NCBI GenBank assembly: GCA_900543305.1
Contig: UQQZ01000019.1
Coordinates: 1 to 37,873 of the forward strand
Origin: an uncultured Oscillospiraceae bacterium
GTDB lineage: Bacteria; Bacillota; Clostridia; Oscillospirales; Acutalibacteraceae
Direction: 5' to 3'
DNA length: 37,873 bases
Each line of letters starts with the position of its first letter. The stretch's first letter is position 1. A program made the translations under genes and the position numbers. Of this stretch, positions 1 through 6,919 are shown piece by piece. Below the pieces are notes generated by a model. It had not been told where the DNA came from and did no database searches. It was given only the letters and a program-made list of their open reading frames with translations.

Positions 1-774
1 CACAACGGTGTTGCCCTGCAGGGCGGTACCAGCCATTTCTTTGGCGACCACTTTGCCAAACTCTTTGAAATCACCTTTACCGGCAGAGACAACAAGCTCC
101 AGACTCCCTTCCAGACTTCCTGGGGCGTTTCCACCCGGATGATCGGCGCGGTGATCATGGTCCACGGAGACGACAACGGTCTGGTTCTTCCCCCGAAAAT
201 CGCCCCCATTCAGGTTGCCATTGTCCCTGTTGCCCAGCACAAGCCCGGTGTTCTGGACAAGGCTCGGGAACTCTACGACCGGTTGTCTCAAAACTTCCGG
301 GTCAAGCTGGACGACAGCGACAACTCCCCCGGCTGGAAGTACGCCCAGTACGAAATGCAGGGTGTGCCCCTGCGGGTGGAAATTGGTCCCAAGGACATGG
401 AACAGAATCAATGTGTGTTGGTTCGCCGGGATACTCGTGAAAAGCAGATTGTTCCCCTGGATCAGCTGGAAAGCGCAGTGGAAGCTTCCCTGGCCGCCCT
501 TCACGACGCTATGTATCAGCGGGCTCTGGACAACCTCCACGCAAAAACCTTCACTGCCACCACCTATGAGGAATTTCTGGACACCGCTAAAAATAAGCCC
601 GGATTTATCAAGGCGATGTGGTGCGGTGACAGCGCCTGTGAAGACAAGATCAAGGATGAAACTGGCGGCGTGAAATCCCGTTGCATCCCCTTCGAAGAAG
701 AGCATCTTTCAGACGTCTGTGTCTGCTGCGGCAAGCCCGCCAAGCACATGGTATACTGGGGCCGCCAGTATTGA
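1..774 (+). CDS. proS: Prolyl-tRNA synthetase, C-terminal part (5' truncated by window edge)
   Basis: Charges tRNA-Pro with proline in the cytoplasm. The frame is open from base 1, so the N-terminal part of the catalytic domain lies outside the window; 257 residues are visible. The first residues contain the class II motif 3 region (LQGGTSHFFG, then TSWGVSTRMIGAVIMVHGD), followed by the anticodon-binding domain beginning LPPKIAPIQV. The last 60 residues carry a Cys-rich segment (MWCGDSACEDK, then VCVCCGKPAK) ending in Tyr, the C-terminal zinc-binding domain of the short, archaeal/eukaryote-like ProRS type that is common in Clostridia. The stop is TGA or TAG-type at 772-774 and no convincing terminator follows. 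Identification is firm; only the missing 5' end is uncertain. Confidence 0.95.
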   Translation, partial: HNGVALQGGTSHFFGDHFAKLFEITFTGRDNKLQTPFQTSWGVSTRMIGAVIMVHGDDNGLVLPPKIAPIQVAIVPVAQHKPGVLDKARELYDRLSQNFRVKLDDSDNSPGWKYAQYEMQGVPLRVEIGPKDMEQNQCVLVRRDTREKQIVPLDQLESAVEASLAALHDAMYQRALDNLHAKTFTATTYEEFLDTAKNKPGFIKAMWCGDSACEDKIKDETGGVKSRCIPFEEEHLSDVCVCCGKPAKHMVYWGRQY

Positions 775-844
775 GATGGACCTGGAATTTTGAGACTTTT
801 CTCGAAGTTTTATAGAAACTTTTCTAAAATCCGGCGGAAATCCC

Positions 845-873
845 TTTACATTTCAAAAAAGATGTACTAAAAT
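845..873 (+). promoter_or_regulatory. Sigma-A promoter for the oxidoreductase/TIM-barrel operon
   Basis: TTTACA at 845-850 and TAAAAT at 868-873 are separated by exactly 17 bases. Transcription would start near 880, about 50 bases before the start codon at 930. Confidence 0.7.
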
Positions 874-887
874 ATGAGCGTAATCAA

Positions 888-907
888 CACACGACTTTGA
901 ACGTGTG
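888..907 (+). promoter_or_regulatory. Inverted repeat in the 5' leader
   Basis: CACACG at 888-893 and CGTGTG at 902-907 form a perfect 6-bp inverted repeat with an 8-base spacer. It lies just downstream of the predicted start site and a few bases before the ribosome binding site, so it could be an operator or a leader hairpin. Function is inferred from position only. Confidence 0.3.
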
Positions 908-929
908 GAATATTTAGGAGGAGATCCCA

Positions 930-2051
930 ATGGCAAAATTGAAGATTGGCTTCATCGGCTGCGGCGGCATCGCTAACGGAAAGCATTTCCCTGGCATGGC
1001 CCAGCAGAAAGAGTATGTGGATATGTGCGCATTCTGCGACCTGATCCCCGAGCGCGCCGAGAAGGCTGCTAAAGAGTATGGCACTCCCGATGCCAAAGTT
1101 TACACCGATTATCACGAACTGCTGGCTGACCCCACCATCGACGCTGTGCATGTGCTGACCCCCAACGTGGCTCACTGCGAAATCACCGTTGCTGCTCTGG
1201 AAGCTGGCAAGCATGTTCTCTGCGAGAAGCCCATGGCTGCTACTCCCGCTGACGCTCAGAAGATGCTGGACGCTCGCGATCGTACCGGCAAGATGCTGAC
1301 CATCGGCTATCAGTATCGTCATTTCCCCGTAAACCAGGTCGCCAAGAAGGTTGTGGACGACGGTTGGCTGGGCGATGTGTACTATGCTGAGGCTACTTAC
1401 CTGCGTCGTCGTGGCGTTCCCACTTGGGGCGTGTTCACCGACAAGTCCAAGCAGGGCGGCGGTCCCCTGATCGACATCGGCACCCATGCACTGGATTTGA
1501 CCCTGTTCCTGATGAACAACTACGATGTGGATTATGTGGTTGGCACTTCCTTCGAGAAGCTGGGCACCCTGCTGGATCCTGAGTATCAGGGCCAGGTTGA
1601 CCGTATGGGCAACCAGAACAACTGGAACAACAAGACCTACGATGTGGAAGATTCCGCTGTGGGTATGATCAAGATGAAGAACGGTGCTGTTATCAACCTG
1701 CGTGCTGCTTGGGCCATCAACATGGCTGAGGAAGCTGGCGCCAACAACGAGGCTACCACTCTGTTGGCCGGCACCAAGGGCGGTTTGGATACTCTGACCG
1801 GTCAGGTCCGTTTGAACCATGTGGTGGGCAGCCAGCCTGCTATCACCATGGTCGGCAAGAAGGTCGATTCCTACATTCCCGGCTTCAGCCAGGGTCCCGC
1901 TCCCGTTTCCAAGGAGCATGAGATCTGGGTTAAGGCTCTGCGCGGCGAAGGCGAACTGTTCGTCACCGCTGATCAGGCTTTCGTGGTAACCAAGATTCTG
2001 GATGCTATCTATCAGTCCTCCAAGACCGGCAAGCCCGTGTACTTTGACTAA
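930..2051 (+). CDS. Gfo/Idh/MocA family NAD(P)-dependent oxidoreductase
   Basis: Predicted to oxidise or reduce a hydroxyl/keto group on a sugar, cyclitol or glycoside. The 373-residue length is usual for the family. The N-terminal Rossmann fold starts IGFIGCGGIANGKH, followed by the family signature GKHVLCEKPMA (about residues 92-102), and the C-terminal substrate domain holds GGGPLIDIGTHALDLTLF with the family's catalytic-type Asp/His. The start is supported by AGGAGGAG 5-6 bases upstream. It is the first gene of an operon with the TIM-barrel gene 49 bases downstream. Codon use is strongly biased to GCT, CGT, CTG and AAG, like dnaK and fba here and unlike its partner gene, which suggests high expression. 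The substrate is unknown; a role in keto-sugar formation is inference from gene pairing. Confidence 0.9.
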   Translation: MAKLKIGFIGCGGIANGKHFPGMAQQKEYVDMCAFCDLIPERAEKAAKEYGTPDAKVYTDYHELLADPTIDAVHVLTPNVAHCEITVAALEAGKHVLCEKPMAATPADAQKMLDARDRTGKMLTIGYQYRHFPVNQVAKKVVDDGWLGDVYYAEATYLRRRGVPTWGVFTDKSKQGGGPLIDIGTHALDLTLFLMNNYDVDYVVGTSFEKLGTLLDPEYQGQVDRMGNQNNWNNKTYDVEDSAVGMIKMKNGAVINLRAAWAINMAEEAGANNEATTLLAGTKGGLDTLTGQVRLNHVVGSQPAITMVGKKVDSYIPGFSQGPAPVSKEHEIWVKALRGEGELFVTADQAFVVTKILDAIYQSSKTGKPVYFD

Positions 2052-2100
2052 TCTGAGATAGCTAGAAAATTTTGGTACTATTCGAGGGTGTATTTGAAGA

Positions 2101-2955
2101 ATGAATAATGTAAATTTGCAGCTCTTCTCCTTTGGCATGGAATGCGAGCTTTCCTTCTTGGACAAGATTCGCAGCGCCGGGGAAATGGGGTATGCAGGTG
2201 TTGAATTTGTTCGGGATTATGCAGACATCCCCGTTGAGGATGTGGTTAAGACACTGGAAGAATCCGGCGTCAAGGCGGTCGGTGCCCATGTTGCTTTTGA
2301 TTTCATGGAGCAAGACCTTCCCTACCTGGCAAAAACCGGCATGAAATTTGTTGCCTGCCCCATGACTCCTTTTAAATCGGCCGAAGAAGCCAAAGAAGTT
2401 GCAGCAGATCTCAACAAGTTTGGACAGATGGCCAAGCAGTATGGGATTACCATCGGGTATCACAACCACACCAACGAATTCTTCGTGGATGAGGGGAAAT
2501 ACCTGTTGGACTGGGTCATCGAGAATACCGATCCTGAAACTGTCGCTTTCGAGCTTGACTGCGGGTGGGCTTCTGCCGCCGGCGTCGATCCCGTCGCGTA
2601 TATTCAGAAATATGCCGGACGCTTTGCTGCAATCCATGTAAAGGAAAACAGCGCGGTGATTGGCTGCGGAACTCCTCGTTCCCGGTATGATCCTCCCATG
2701 CCTCGTCCCAAGTTTGAGCGGGATGAGAACGGCAACTTGATTATTCCTCCGGAATTCAAAAAACGGATGGAAGAGCGTGGGAAACTCAATGTTCCCACCG
2801 GCACGGGAATTGTGGACTGGAAAGCCGTTAAGGCTGCTGCCGATGCCCAACGGGACAACGTCCTGTATGTGGTAGAGCGGGAAGCCTCTTACGGTGGGAA
2901 AGATCGGATTACCTGCCTGAAAGAAGACGTTGCCTGGCTGAAGGACAACCTGTAA
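2101..2955 (+). CDS. Sugar phosphate isomerase/epimerase-like TIM barrel protein
   Basis: A 284-residue protein of the xylose isomerase-like TIM barrel superfamily (AP endonuclease 2 fold), whose members isomerise, epimerise, dehydrate or cleave sugar-like substrates using a divalent metal. Visible family features are YAGVEFV near residue 31, the metal-site segment GYHNHTNEF (119-127), FELDCGWA (150-157), HVKE (179-182), VPTGTGIVDW (231-240) and a late VVERE Glu (257-261). Between HVKE and VPTGTG lies about 48 residues, longer than usual, rich in Pro and Arg. The ribosome binding site is GAGGGTG about 10 bases upstream. It follows the Gfo/Idh gene in one transcription unit ended by the terminator at 2971. 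Exact reaction cannot be assigned. Confidence 0.85.
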   Translation: MNNVNLQLFSFGMECELSFLDKIRSAGEMGYAGVEFVRDYADIPVEDVVKTLEESGVKAVGAHVAFDFMEQDLPYLAKTGMKFVACPMTPFKSAEEAKEVAADLNKFGQMAKQYGITIGYHNHTNEFFVDEGKYLLDWVIENTDPETVAFELDCGWASAAGVDPVAYIQKYAGRFAAIHVKENSAVIGCGTPRSRYDPPMPRPKFERDENGNLIIPPEFKKRMEERGKLNVPTGTGIVDWKAVKAAADAQRDNVLYVVEREASYGGKDRITCLKEDVAWLKDNL

Positions 2956-2970
2956 ATGTAAAACTTAAAG

Positions 2971-3005
2971 AGCCCTCCGTGGAAACGCGGGGGGCTTTTT
3001 CTTTT
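2971..3005 (+). terminator. Rho-independent terminator of the oxidoreductase/TIM-barrel operon
   Basis: An 11-bp stem (2971-2981 with 2986-2996, two G-U pairs) closed by a GAAA tetraloop and followed by TTTTTCTTTT, 15 bases after the stop codon. Confidence 0.9.
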
Positions 3006-3025
3006 CTCTTTTCCTCCAAAGAAAC

Positions 3026-3054
3026 TGTAACCTTTTCCTCCCCCACTCCGACTA
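3026..3054 (+). promoter_or_regulatory. Candidate ECF-type autoregulatory promoter
   Basis: TGTAACC at 3026-3032 followed by TTTT, then CGACTA at 3049-3054 after 16 bases. The AAC-containing -35 and CG-containing -10 at this spacing match the general pattern of ECF sigma promoters, and no good sigma-A promoter is visible in the gap. It would start transcription near 3061, just ahead of the sigma gene at 3085. Confidence 0.5.
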
Positions 3055-3084
3055 ATGAATGAATGTGAAAGGAGGGAGACTCAA

Positions 3085-3597
3085 ATGACGGACCTGGTCA
3101 AACGGTCGAAAAAAGGAGACAAGAATGCATTTATCCTATTGATGGACCTTCACCGGCAGCTTCTTTATCATTCTGCCATGTTGATCCTCCATCAGGAAGA
3201 GGACGCTCTAGACGCCATTCAGGATACTATTTTAGCCTGCTGGGAACATCTTCCAGAATTGCGCCAAGATCGGTATTTTAAAACTTGGCTGGTGAAAATC
3301 CTCTTGAACAAATGCAGGGATATTCAACGAAGTCAGTGCCATTTCTCTTTGGGACAGTCCTTGCCGGAAGATGCTGCGGAACCCGATTGGGACACCGCCC
3401 TGGATATCCATCACGCCATGGGACAGATGTCCACTCAAGATCAATTGATCCTGTCTCTTTTTTATTACGACGACTTCAGCGTCCGGCAGATTGCCGATGC
3501 CTTGTCCCTCTCCGAGGGAGCTGTACGTACCAGACTCTCCCGAAGCCGGGATCGCTTTAAACAAATTTATTTGGAAGAGAAAGGAGAAGCTCTATGA
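3085..3597 (+). CDS. ECF-family RNA polymerase sigma factor
   Basis: A 170-residue sigma-70 family factor of the extracytoplasmic function type, which directs RNA polymerase to stress or envelope promoters. Region 2 is seen as AFILLMDLHRQLLYHSA and EDALDAIQDTILACWEHL with RYFKTWLVKILLNKCRD, and region 4 as LILSLFYYDDFSVRQIADALSLSEGAVRTRLSRSR, a standard helix-turn-helix. An in-frame ATG ten codons upstream (3055) is less likely: GGAGGGAG at 3071-3078 sits at the right distance for 3085, and 3055 falls at or before the predicted transcription start. The stop codon overlaps the next start (ATGA at 3594-3597), so it is translationally coupled to its probable anti-sigma factor. Confidence 0.92.
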   Translation: MTDLVKRSKKGDKNAFILLMDLHRQLLYHSAMLILHQEEDALDAIQDTILACWEHLPELRQDRYFKTWLVKILLNKCRDIQRSQCHFSLGQSLPEDAAEPDWDTALDIHHAMGQMSTQDQLILSLFYYDDFSVRQIADALSLSEGAVRTRLSRSRDRFKQIYLEEKGEAL

Positions 3598-5180
3598 AAC
3601 GAGATGCTGCTTTTCTGGAACAGCTGCACCAGGAAATTCCCCGCCGGAACTTGACACCCCAAGCCACAGAACGCATCGAGAAAACATATCAGATGCTGGG
3701 ACCCCAATACGAACCCTGTGTGAAAAAAAGATCCCATAAAGCACTGTGGGTCACTGCAACGGTCTTTGCTCTCTGTTGTGTGATGCTGTGCGAGGTCAAC
3801 ACCATACTCCCTGCTGTGGCTGAAAACTTGCCCGGCGTGGGCCACTTCTTCCGCCAGGTTAACCAGGCGTTCCAAACCGCCTCGGGAAGCAAATCACCCC
3901 ACGGCACCAATCTGGATACCTATGAAGTCCAGGATGTCAATATAATTGCACAAAGTGGAGATAGCACTTTGAAAATTATGCAGGCCTTTTCCGATGGGGA
4001 ACGAGTGTGCTTTACTGTCAAGGTCCTTCTTCCTCAATCGCTGACAGAACAATATGAATATCTGTTTTTTCCAGACTCTTTCTCTCTGTCTGTCAACGGA
4101 GAATCTCTCCCGGAAACAGGGTCCCCTGTCTTATTTCAGCAGAAGGACGAAGCCTTTGTGGGCACTGTAGTGGCCTCCTTGCCTGAACACAAGGAACAGG
4201 GAGACGCGCTCCAGATAGATCTTTCCATCCCGTCTTTGATGGGGAAAGAGAGTTCTACCAAGGATACCTCTTCCCAACTGGATGCCAATTGGGAAGTGTC
4301 CTTCTCCGTAACTGTGGACACCAGCTCCAATTACAACTTCTCGGTGGACACCGCCTCCGACAATGGGATGAAACTTTTGGAAATCCAGGCTATTCCCACG
4401 GAGATCAGCTGCAAGGTTACCCTTCCTGCCTGGGGCACCACAGAGTTTCATTTGGCCAAGGGAGAGCCGGTGCTTTACACCCCCGACGGAAACGAGATTC
4501 CCTTTGATTTGTCCAAGAGCACCGACGAAGGGGGATACAACCCCTGGGATTCCGTGGAACAAACCTGCACCCTGTATTTTGACGGAGCCCCTGCCGGTAC
4601 CAAACAGGTGATCCTGCGAATCTATGAGGATTCCCAGCAAGAATCGGTTTTGGCAGAGTACACCATCGATTTGGAACAGGCAACCGCCTCCCCCACCACT
4701 ACCTACGACGATGGGGGTGCTTTGGATCTGGACTACCCCTTCCGCTACCAATACCTCAGCTGGTATGCGAAAAGTGACCTGTTCGGAAATCTCAACCCCA
4801 AGTTTGTCAATGGACTGTTTCCCGCTGCTGTATCCTTCTCCCGGGGAGGGGGCTCTTGGGAAGTTTCCCTTCTCACAGAAAATGACTACCGGGAAATTCT
4901 GGTGGAGCTTTACAACTGCGACGGAGACTTGATTGGGTCTACCGTTTCCCAGTACGGCACCAAGTACGGACAGGACAACTGGTTCTGGGATGAGTCCTCC
5001 CCCTTCTGGGGCGAAAAATTAGCCCATTATCCCTATTACTCCTATCGGGTCTATCTGGATCCCACAGACAATTACCTTCCCGCCTTTGAGGAAGTGCTCA
5101 CCCTGGTAGTCAAGGATCATGCTACCGGCGAGGAATTGATCCGCCAGGAAATTACTATGGATCAAAGAGATTTTTCCTGA
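3594..5180 (+). CDS. DUF4179-type membrane protein, probable anti-sigma factor
   Basis: A 528-residue protein coupled to the ECF sigma gene by a 4-base ATGA overlap, the usual arrangement for an anti-sigma regulator. Residues 1-48 are a charged cytoplasmic segment that would bind sigma. A single membrane helix follows at about 50-67 (LWVTATVFALCCVMLC) after KKRSHK, so the large C-terminal part should face outside. The region just after the helix and the length match DUF4179 domain proteins of Clostridia; the rest is beta-rich, with many Thr/Ser and aromatic residues and no catalytic motif that I recognise. Loss of sigma inhibition on an envelope signal is the family expectation, not seen directly. 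Terminator follows at 5288. Confidence 0.8.
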   Translation: MKRDAAFLEQLHQEIPRRNLTPQATERIEKTYQMLGPQYEPCVKKRSHKALWVTATVFALCCVMLCEVNTILPAVAENLPGVGHFFRQVNQAFQTASGSKSPHGTNLDTYEVQDVNIIAQSGDSTLKIMQAFSDGERVCFTVKVLLPQSLTEQYEYLFFPDSFSLSVNGESLPETGSPVLFQQKDEAFVGTVVASLPEHKEQGDALQIDLSIPSLMGKESSTKDTSSQLDANWEVSFSVTVDTSSNYNFSVDTASDNGMKLLEIQAIPTEISCKVTLPAWGTTEFHLAKGEPVLYTPDGNEIPFDLSKSTDEGGYNPWDSVEQTCTLYFDGAPAGTKQVILRIYEDSQQESVLAEYTIDLEQATASPTTTYDDGGALDLDYPFRYQYLSWYAKSDLFGNLNPKFVNGLFPAAVSFSRGGGSWEVSLLTENDYREILVELYNCDGDLIGSTVSQYGTKYGQDNWFWDESSPFWGEKLAHYPYYSYRVYLDPTDNYLPAFEEVLTLVVKDHATGEELIRQEITMDQRDFS

Positions 5181-5287
5181 GATCCCGCCAAGGACACCTG
5201 AGACTGAACTCCTGTGTTTTATACGATCATAGACTCTCCCTGAGCCGGTTGGCAGATCTAGAGCAGTTTTCCTGTAAACTGCCGAAA

Positions 5288-5320
5288 GGGGCTGTTGCGT
5301 AGCGCAACAGCCCCTTTTTT
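5288..5320 (+). terminator. Strong rho-independent terminator
   Basis: A perfect 12-bp stem (5288-5299 with 5303-5314), loop TAG, then six T. It ends the sigma/anti-sigma operon. It lies between convergent genes, but on the minus strand only three T follow the hairpin, so its action on the GNAT side is less certain. Confidence 0.93.
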
Positions 5321-5329
5321 CATCTGTTT

Positions 5330-5893
5330 TTACTCATCCTTTTGGCCAGCCCAGTACTCCACAGCCGTCATGGAATAGCAGCAGAGATCCTCTACCCGGC
5401 CATCATACAGCCCTACGCCTTGCCGCAAAGTCCCTTCATAGGTGAAACCGCACTTTTCAATCACCCGGCGGGAACGGGCATTGTAGGCGTAGTGATTGAT
5501 GGTCACCAAAGCAAGCCCCAAAGTGTCAAAAGCATACCGGAGCAGTGCTTGGGCCGCTTCTGTCATCAGACCTTTGCCCCACTGTTCCTGGGCCAACGCG
5601 TAACCCATCATCCGGCAATTGGGGACACCAGGCCGAAGACCATCCATATGGAGTCCGATGGACCCCACCATTTGTCCCAGATTTTTCTCCTCAATAGCCC
5701 AGATGCCCTCCTGCTCGCTGCCCTTCACCCAGTCCTCCAGGATCTTCCGGGATTCTTCCAGGGTTTCATGGGGTTTCCAACCTGCATTGGGACCTACCTG
5801 GGGATTGGCACAATACCGGTGAAAGACTTCCAAATCCTCCATTCGACAGGGACGCAGCACCAGTCTGGGCGTCTCCAACACCTTTACTTCCAT
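5330..5893 (-). CDS. GNAT N-acetyltransferase, RimJ/RimL type
   Basis: A 187-residue acetyl-CoA dependent transferase of the Acetyltransf_3/RimJ-RimL group, which acetylates protein N termini or small amines. The opening TPRLVLRPCRMEDLE is typical, MMGYALAQEQWGKGLMTEAAQALL is the acetyl-CoA-binding segment with the QxxGxG-like QWGKGL, and NARSRRVIEKCGFTYEGTLR is the conserved C-terminal part. GGGGAGG lies 5 bases before the ATG. It begins 22 bases after the prmA stop codon and is probably co-transcribed with it from the promoter at 6878. The substrate is unknown; the proximity to prmA fits a ribosomal protein target but does not prove it. Confidence 0.88.
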   Translation of the reverse strand: MEVKVLETPRLVLRPCRMEDLEVFHRYCANPQVGPNAGWKPHETLEESRKILEDWVKGSEQEGIWAIEEKNLGQMVGSIGLHMDGLRPGVPNCRMMGYALAQEQWGKGLMTEAAQALLRYAFDTLGLALVTINHYAYNARSRRVIEKCGFTYEGTLRQGVGLYDGRVEDLCCYSMTAVEYWAGQKDE

Positions 5894-5915
5894 GTTTTCC
5901 TCCCCTTTCTTTTTC

Positions 5916-6842
5916 TCAGTCTCTCAGCTTCATGGCCATGGCCACCCAGCCTTTTTCCTCCCGACGCTCCAACACCTGGAACGTGTCGGACAGAGCATCC
6001 AGTACATCTTGTTCTCTGGTATCAATAATGCCGCTGACAATATACACACTGTCCCGATCCAGGAACCGGGGAGCATCCTTGCTCAAAAGGATAACAACAT
6101 CCGCTACAATATTGGCCGCCACTACCTGAAATTTGCCGGTAACCTTTTCTGCCAGATTCCCGCAAATTCCGGTAAACCGATCTTCAACTCCATTGGTTTT
6201 GGCGTTTTCCTGAGCTGTCTTCACCGCCAAAGGATCGATATCCACTCCCACTGCGGATTTCGCCCCCAACAGCAAGGCTGCAACCGAAAGGATCCCACTG
6301 CCACATCCCATGTCCAGGAAATCTACACCCGGCTTCAGATATTTTTCAATCAACTCCAGGCACAGACGGGTAGTTTCATGTGTCCCCGTTCCAAAAGCAA
6401 GACCCGGCTCCAGATGGAGCACCGTCCTGCCTTGAGCATCGTATTCCTCCTCCCACAAGGGTCGAATCAACAGCTTCTCCCCCACGGGAATGGGCTTGAA
6501 ATACTGTTTCCAATTGTTGATCCAGTCTTCCTCCACACAGGAATCCTGCCCAATGGAAAAGGGAATGCCCTCTGCCTTGTACCGCTCCTCCAAAAAGGAA
6601 ATGGCCTCTCCGGGATTGGCTTCCGGACTGATATAGATGTGGATAATGGCTTTGGTACGGTCTTTCTGAAGCAATTCTTCGTCGATCAGATCGATATGGG
6701 CTATCTCCATGGCCTCTTCTTCTAAGTGGGAATAGTCCTCCATATAAATGCCATAGGGAACTACCATATTGGCAATGTCCCCAGCTAAATCCGCCTGCTG
6801 GGCAGGCACTTCAATTTTCAATTCGGTCCAATTTTCATTCAT
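5916..6842 (-). CDS. prmA: Ribosomal protein L11 methyltransferase
   Basis: Transfers methyl groups from S-adenosylmethionine to ribosomal protein L11. The 308-residue length is normal. Residues 1-100 form the L11-binding N-terminal domain; EPGLAFGTGTHETT (145-158) is the characteristic PrmA motif; LDMGCGSGILSVAA (176-189) is the SAM-binding motif I; VGVDIDPLAV follows, and AANIVADVVILL (about 244-255) is the catalytic-loop counterpart of the NPPY region in related enzymes. GAGG lies 8 bases before the ATG. It is first in an operon with the GNAT gene and has its own sigma-A promoter. In many Firmicutes prmA sits near dnaJ; here it does not. Confidence 0.95.
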   Translation of the reverse strand: MNENWTELKIEVPAQQADLAGDIANMVVPYGIYMEDYSHLEEEAMEIAHIDLIDEELLQKDRTKAIIHIYISPEANPGEAISFLEERYKAEGIPFSIGQDSCVEEDWINNWKQYFKPIPVGEKLLIRPLWEEEYDAQGRTVLHLEPGLAFGTGTHETTRLCLELIEKYLKPGVDFLDMGCGSGILSVAALLLGAKSAVGVDIDPLAVKTAQENAKTNGVEDRFTGICGNLAEKVTGKFQVVAANIVADVVILLSKDAPRFLDRDSVYIVSGIIDTREQDVLDALSDTFQVLERREEKGWVAMAMKLRD

Positions 6843-6877
6843 GGATTTTTCCTCGATTCTCTCCAGCCTTTTGGGCC

Positions 6878-6906
6878 ATTATACCTTATTCTTTATCCCA
6901 TTGCAA
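6878..6906 (-). promoter_or_regulatory. Sigma-A promoter of prmA
   Basis: On the minus strand, TTGCAA (6901-6906) and TATAAT (6878-6883) are 17 bases apart. The -35 box ends only 13 bases before the divergent flippase start codon. Confidence 0.85.
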
Positions 6907-6919
6907 CCGCGGAGGCTCT

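Noticed and set aside
775..844. Terminator after proS
   Set aside because: Only a weak AAGTTT/AAACTT stem followed by TTCT is present; too AT-rich and short to support.
867..2165. A 432-codon minus-strand open frame over the Gfo/Idh gene
   Set aside because: The plus-strand gene has a promoter, SD and family motifs. The antisense frame reflects its strong codon bias.
3055..3084. Earlier ATG for the sigma factor
   Set aside because: No SD at the right place and it lies at or before the predicted transcription start; 3085 has GGAGGGAG.
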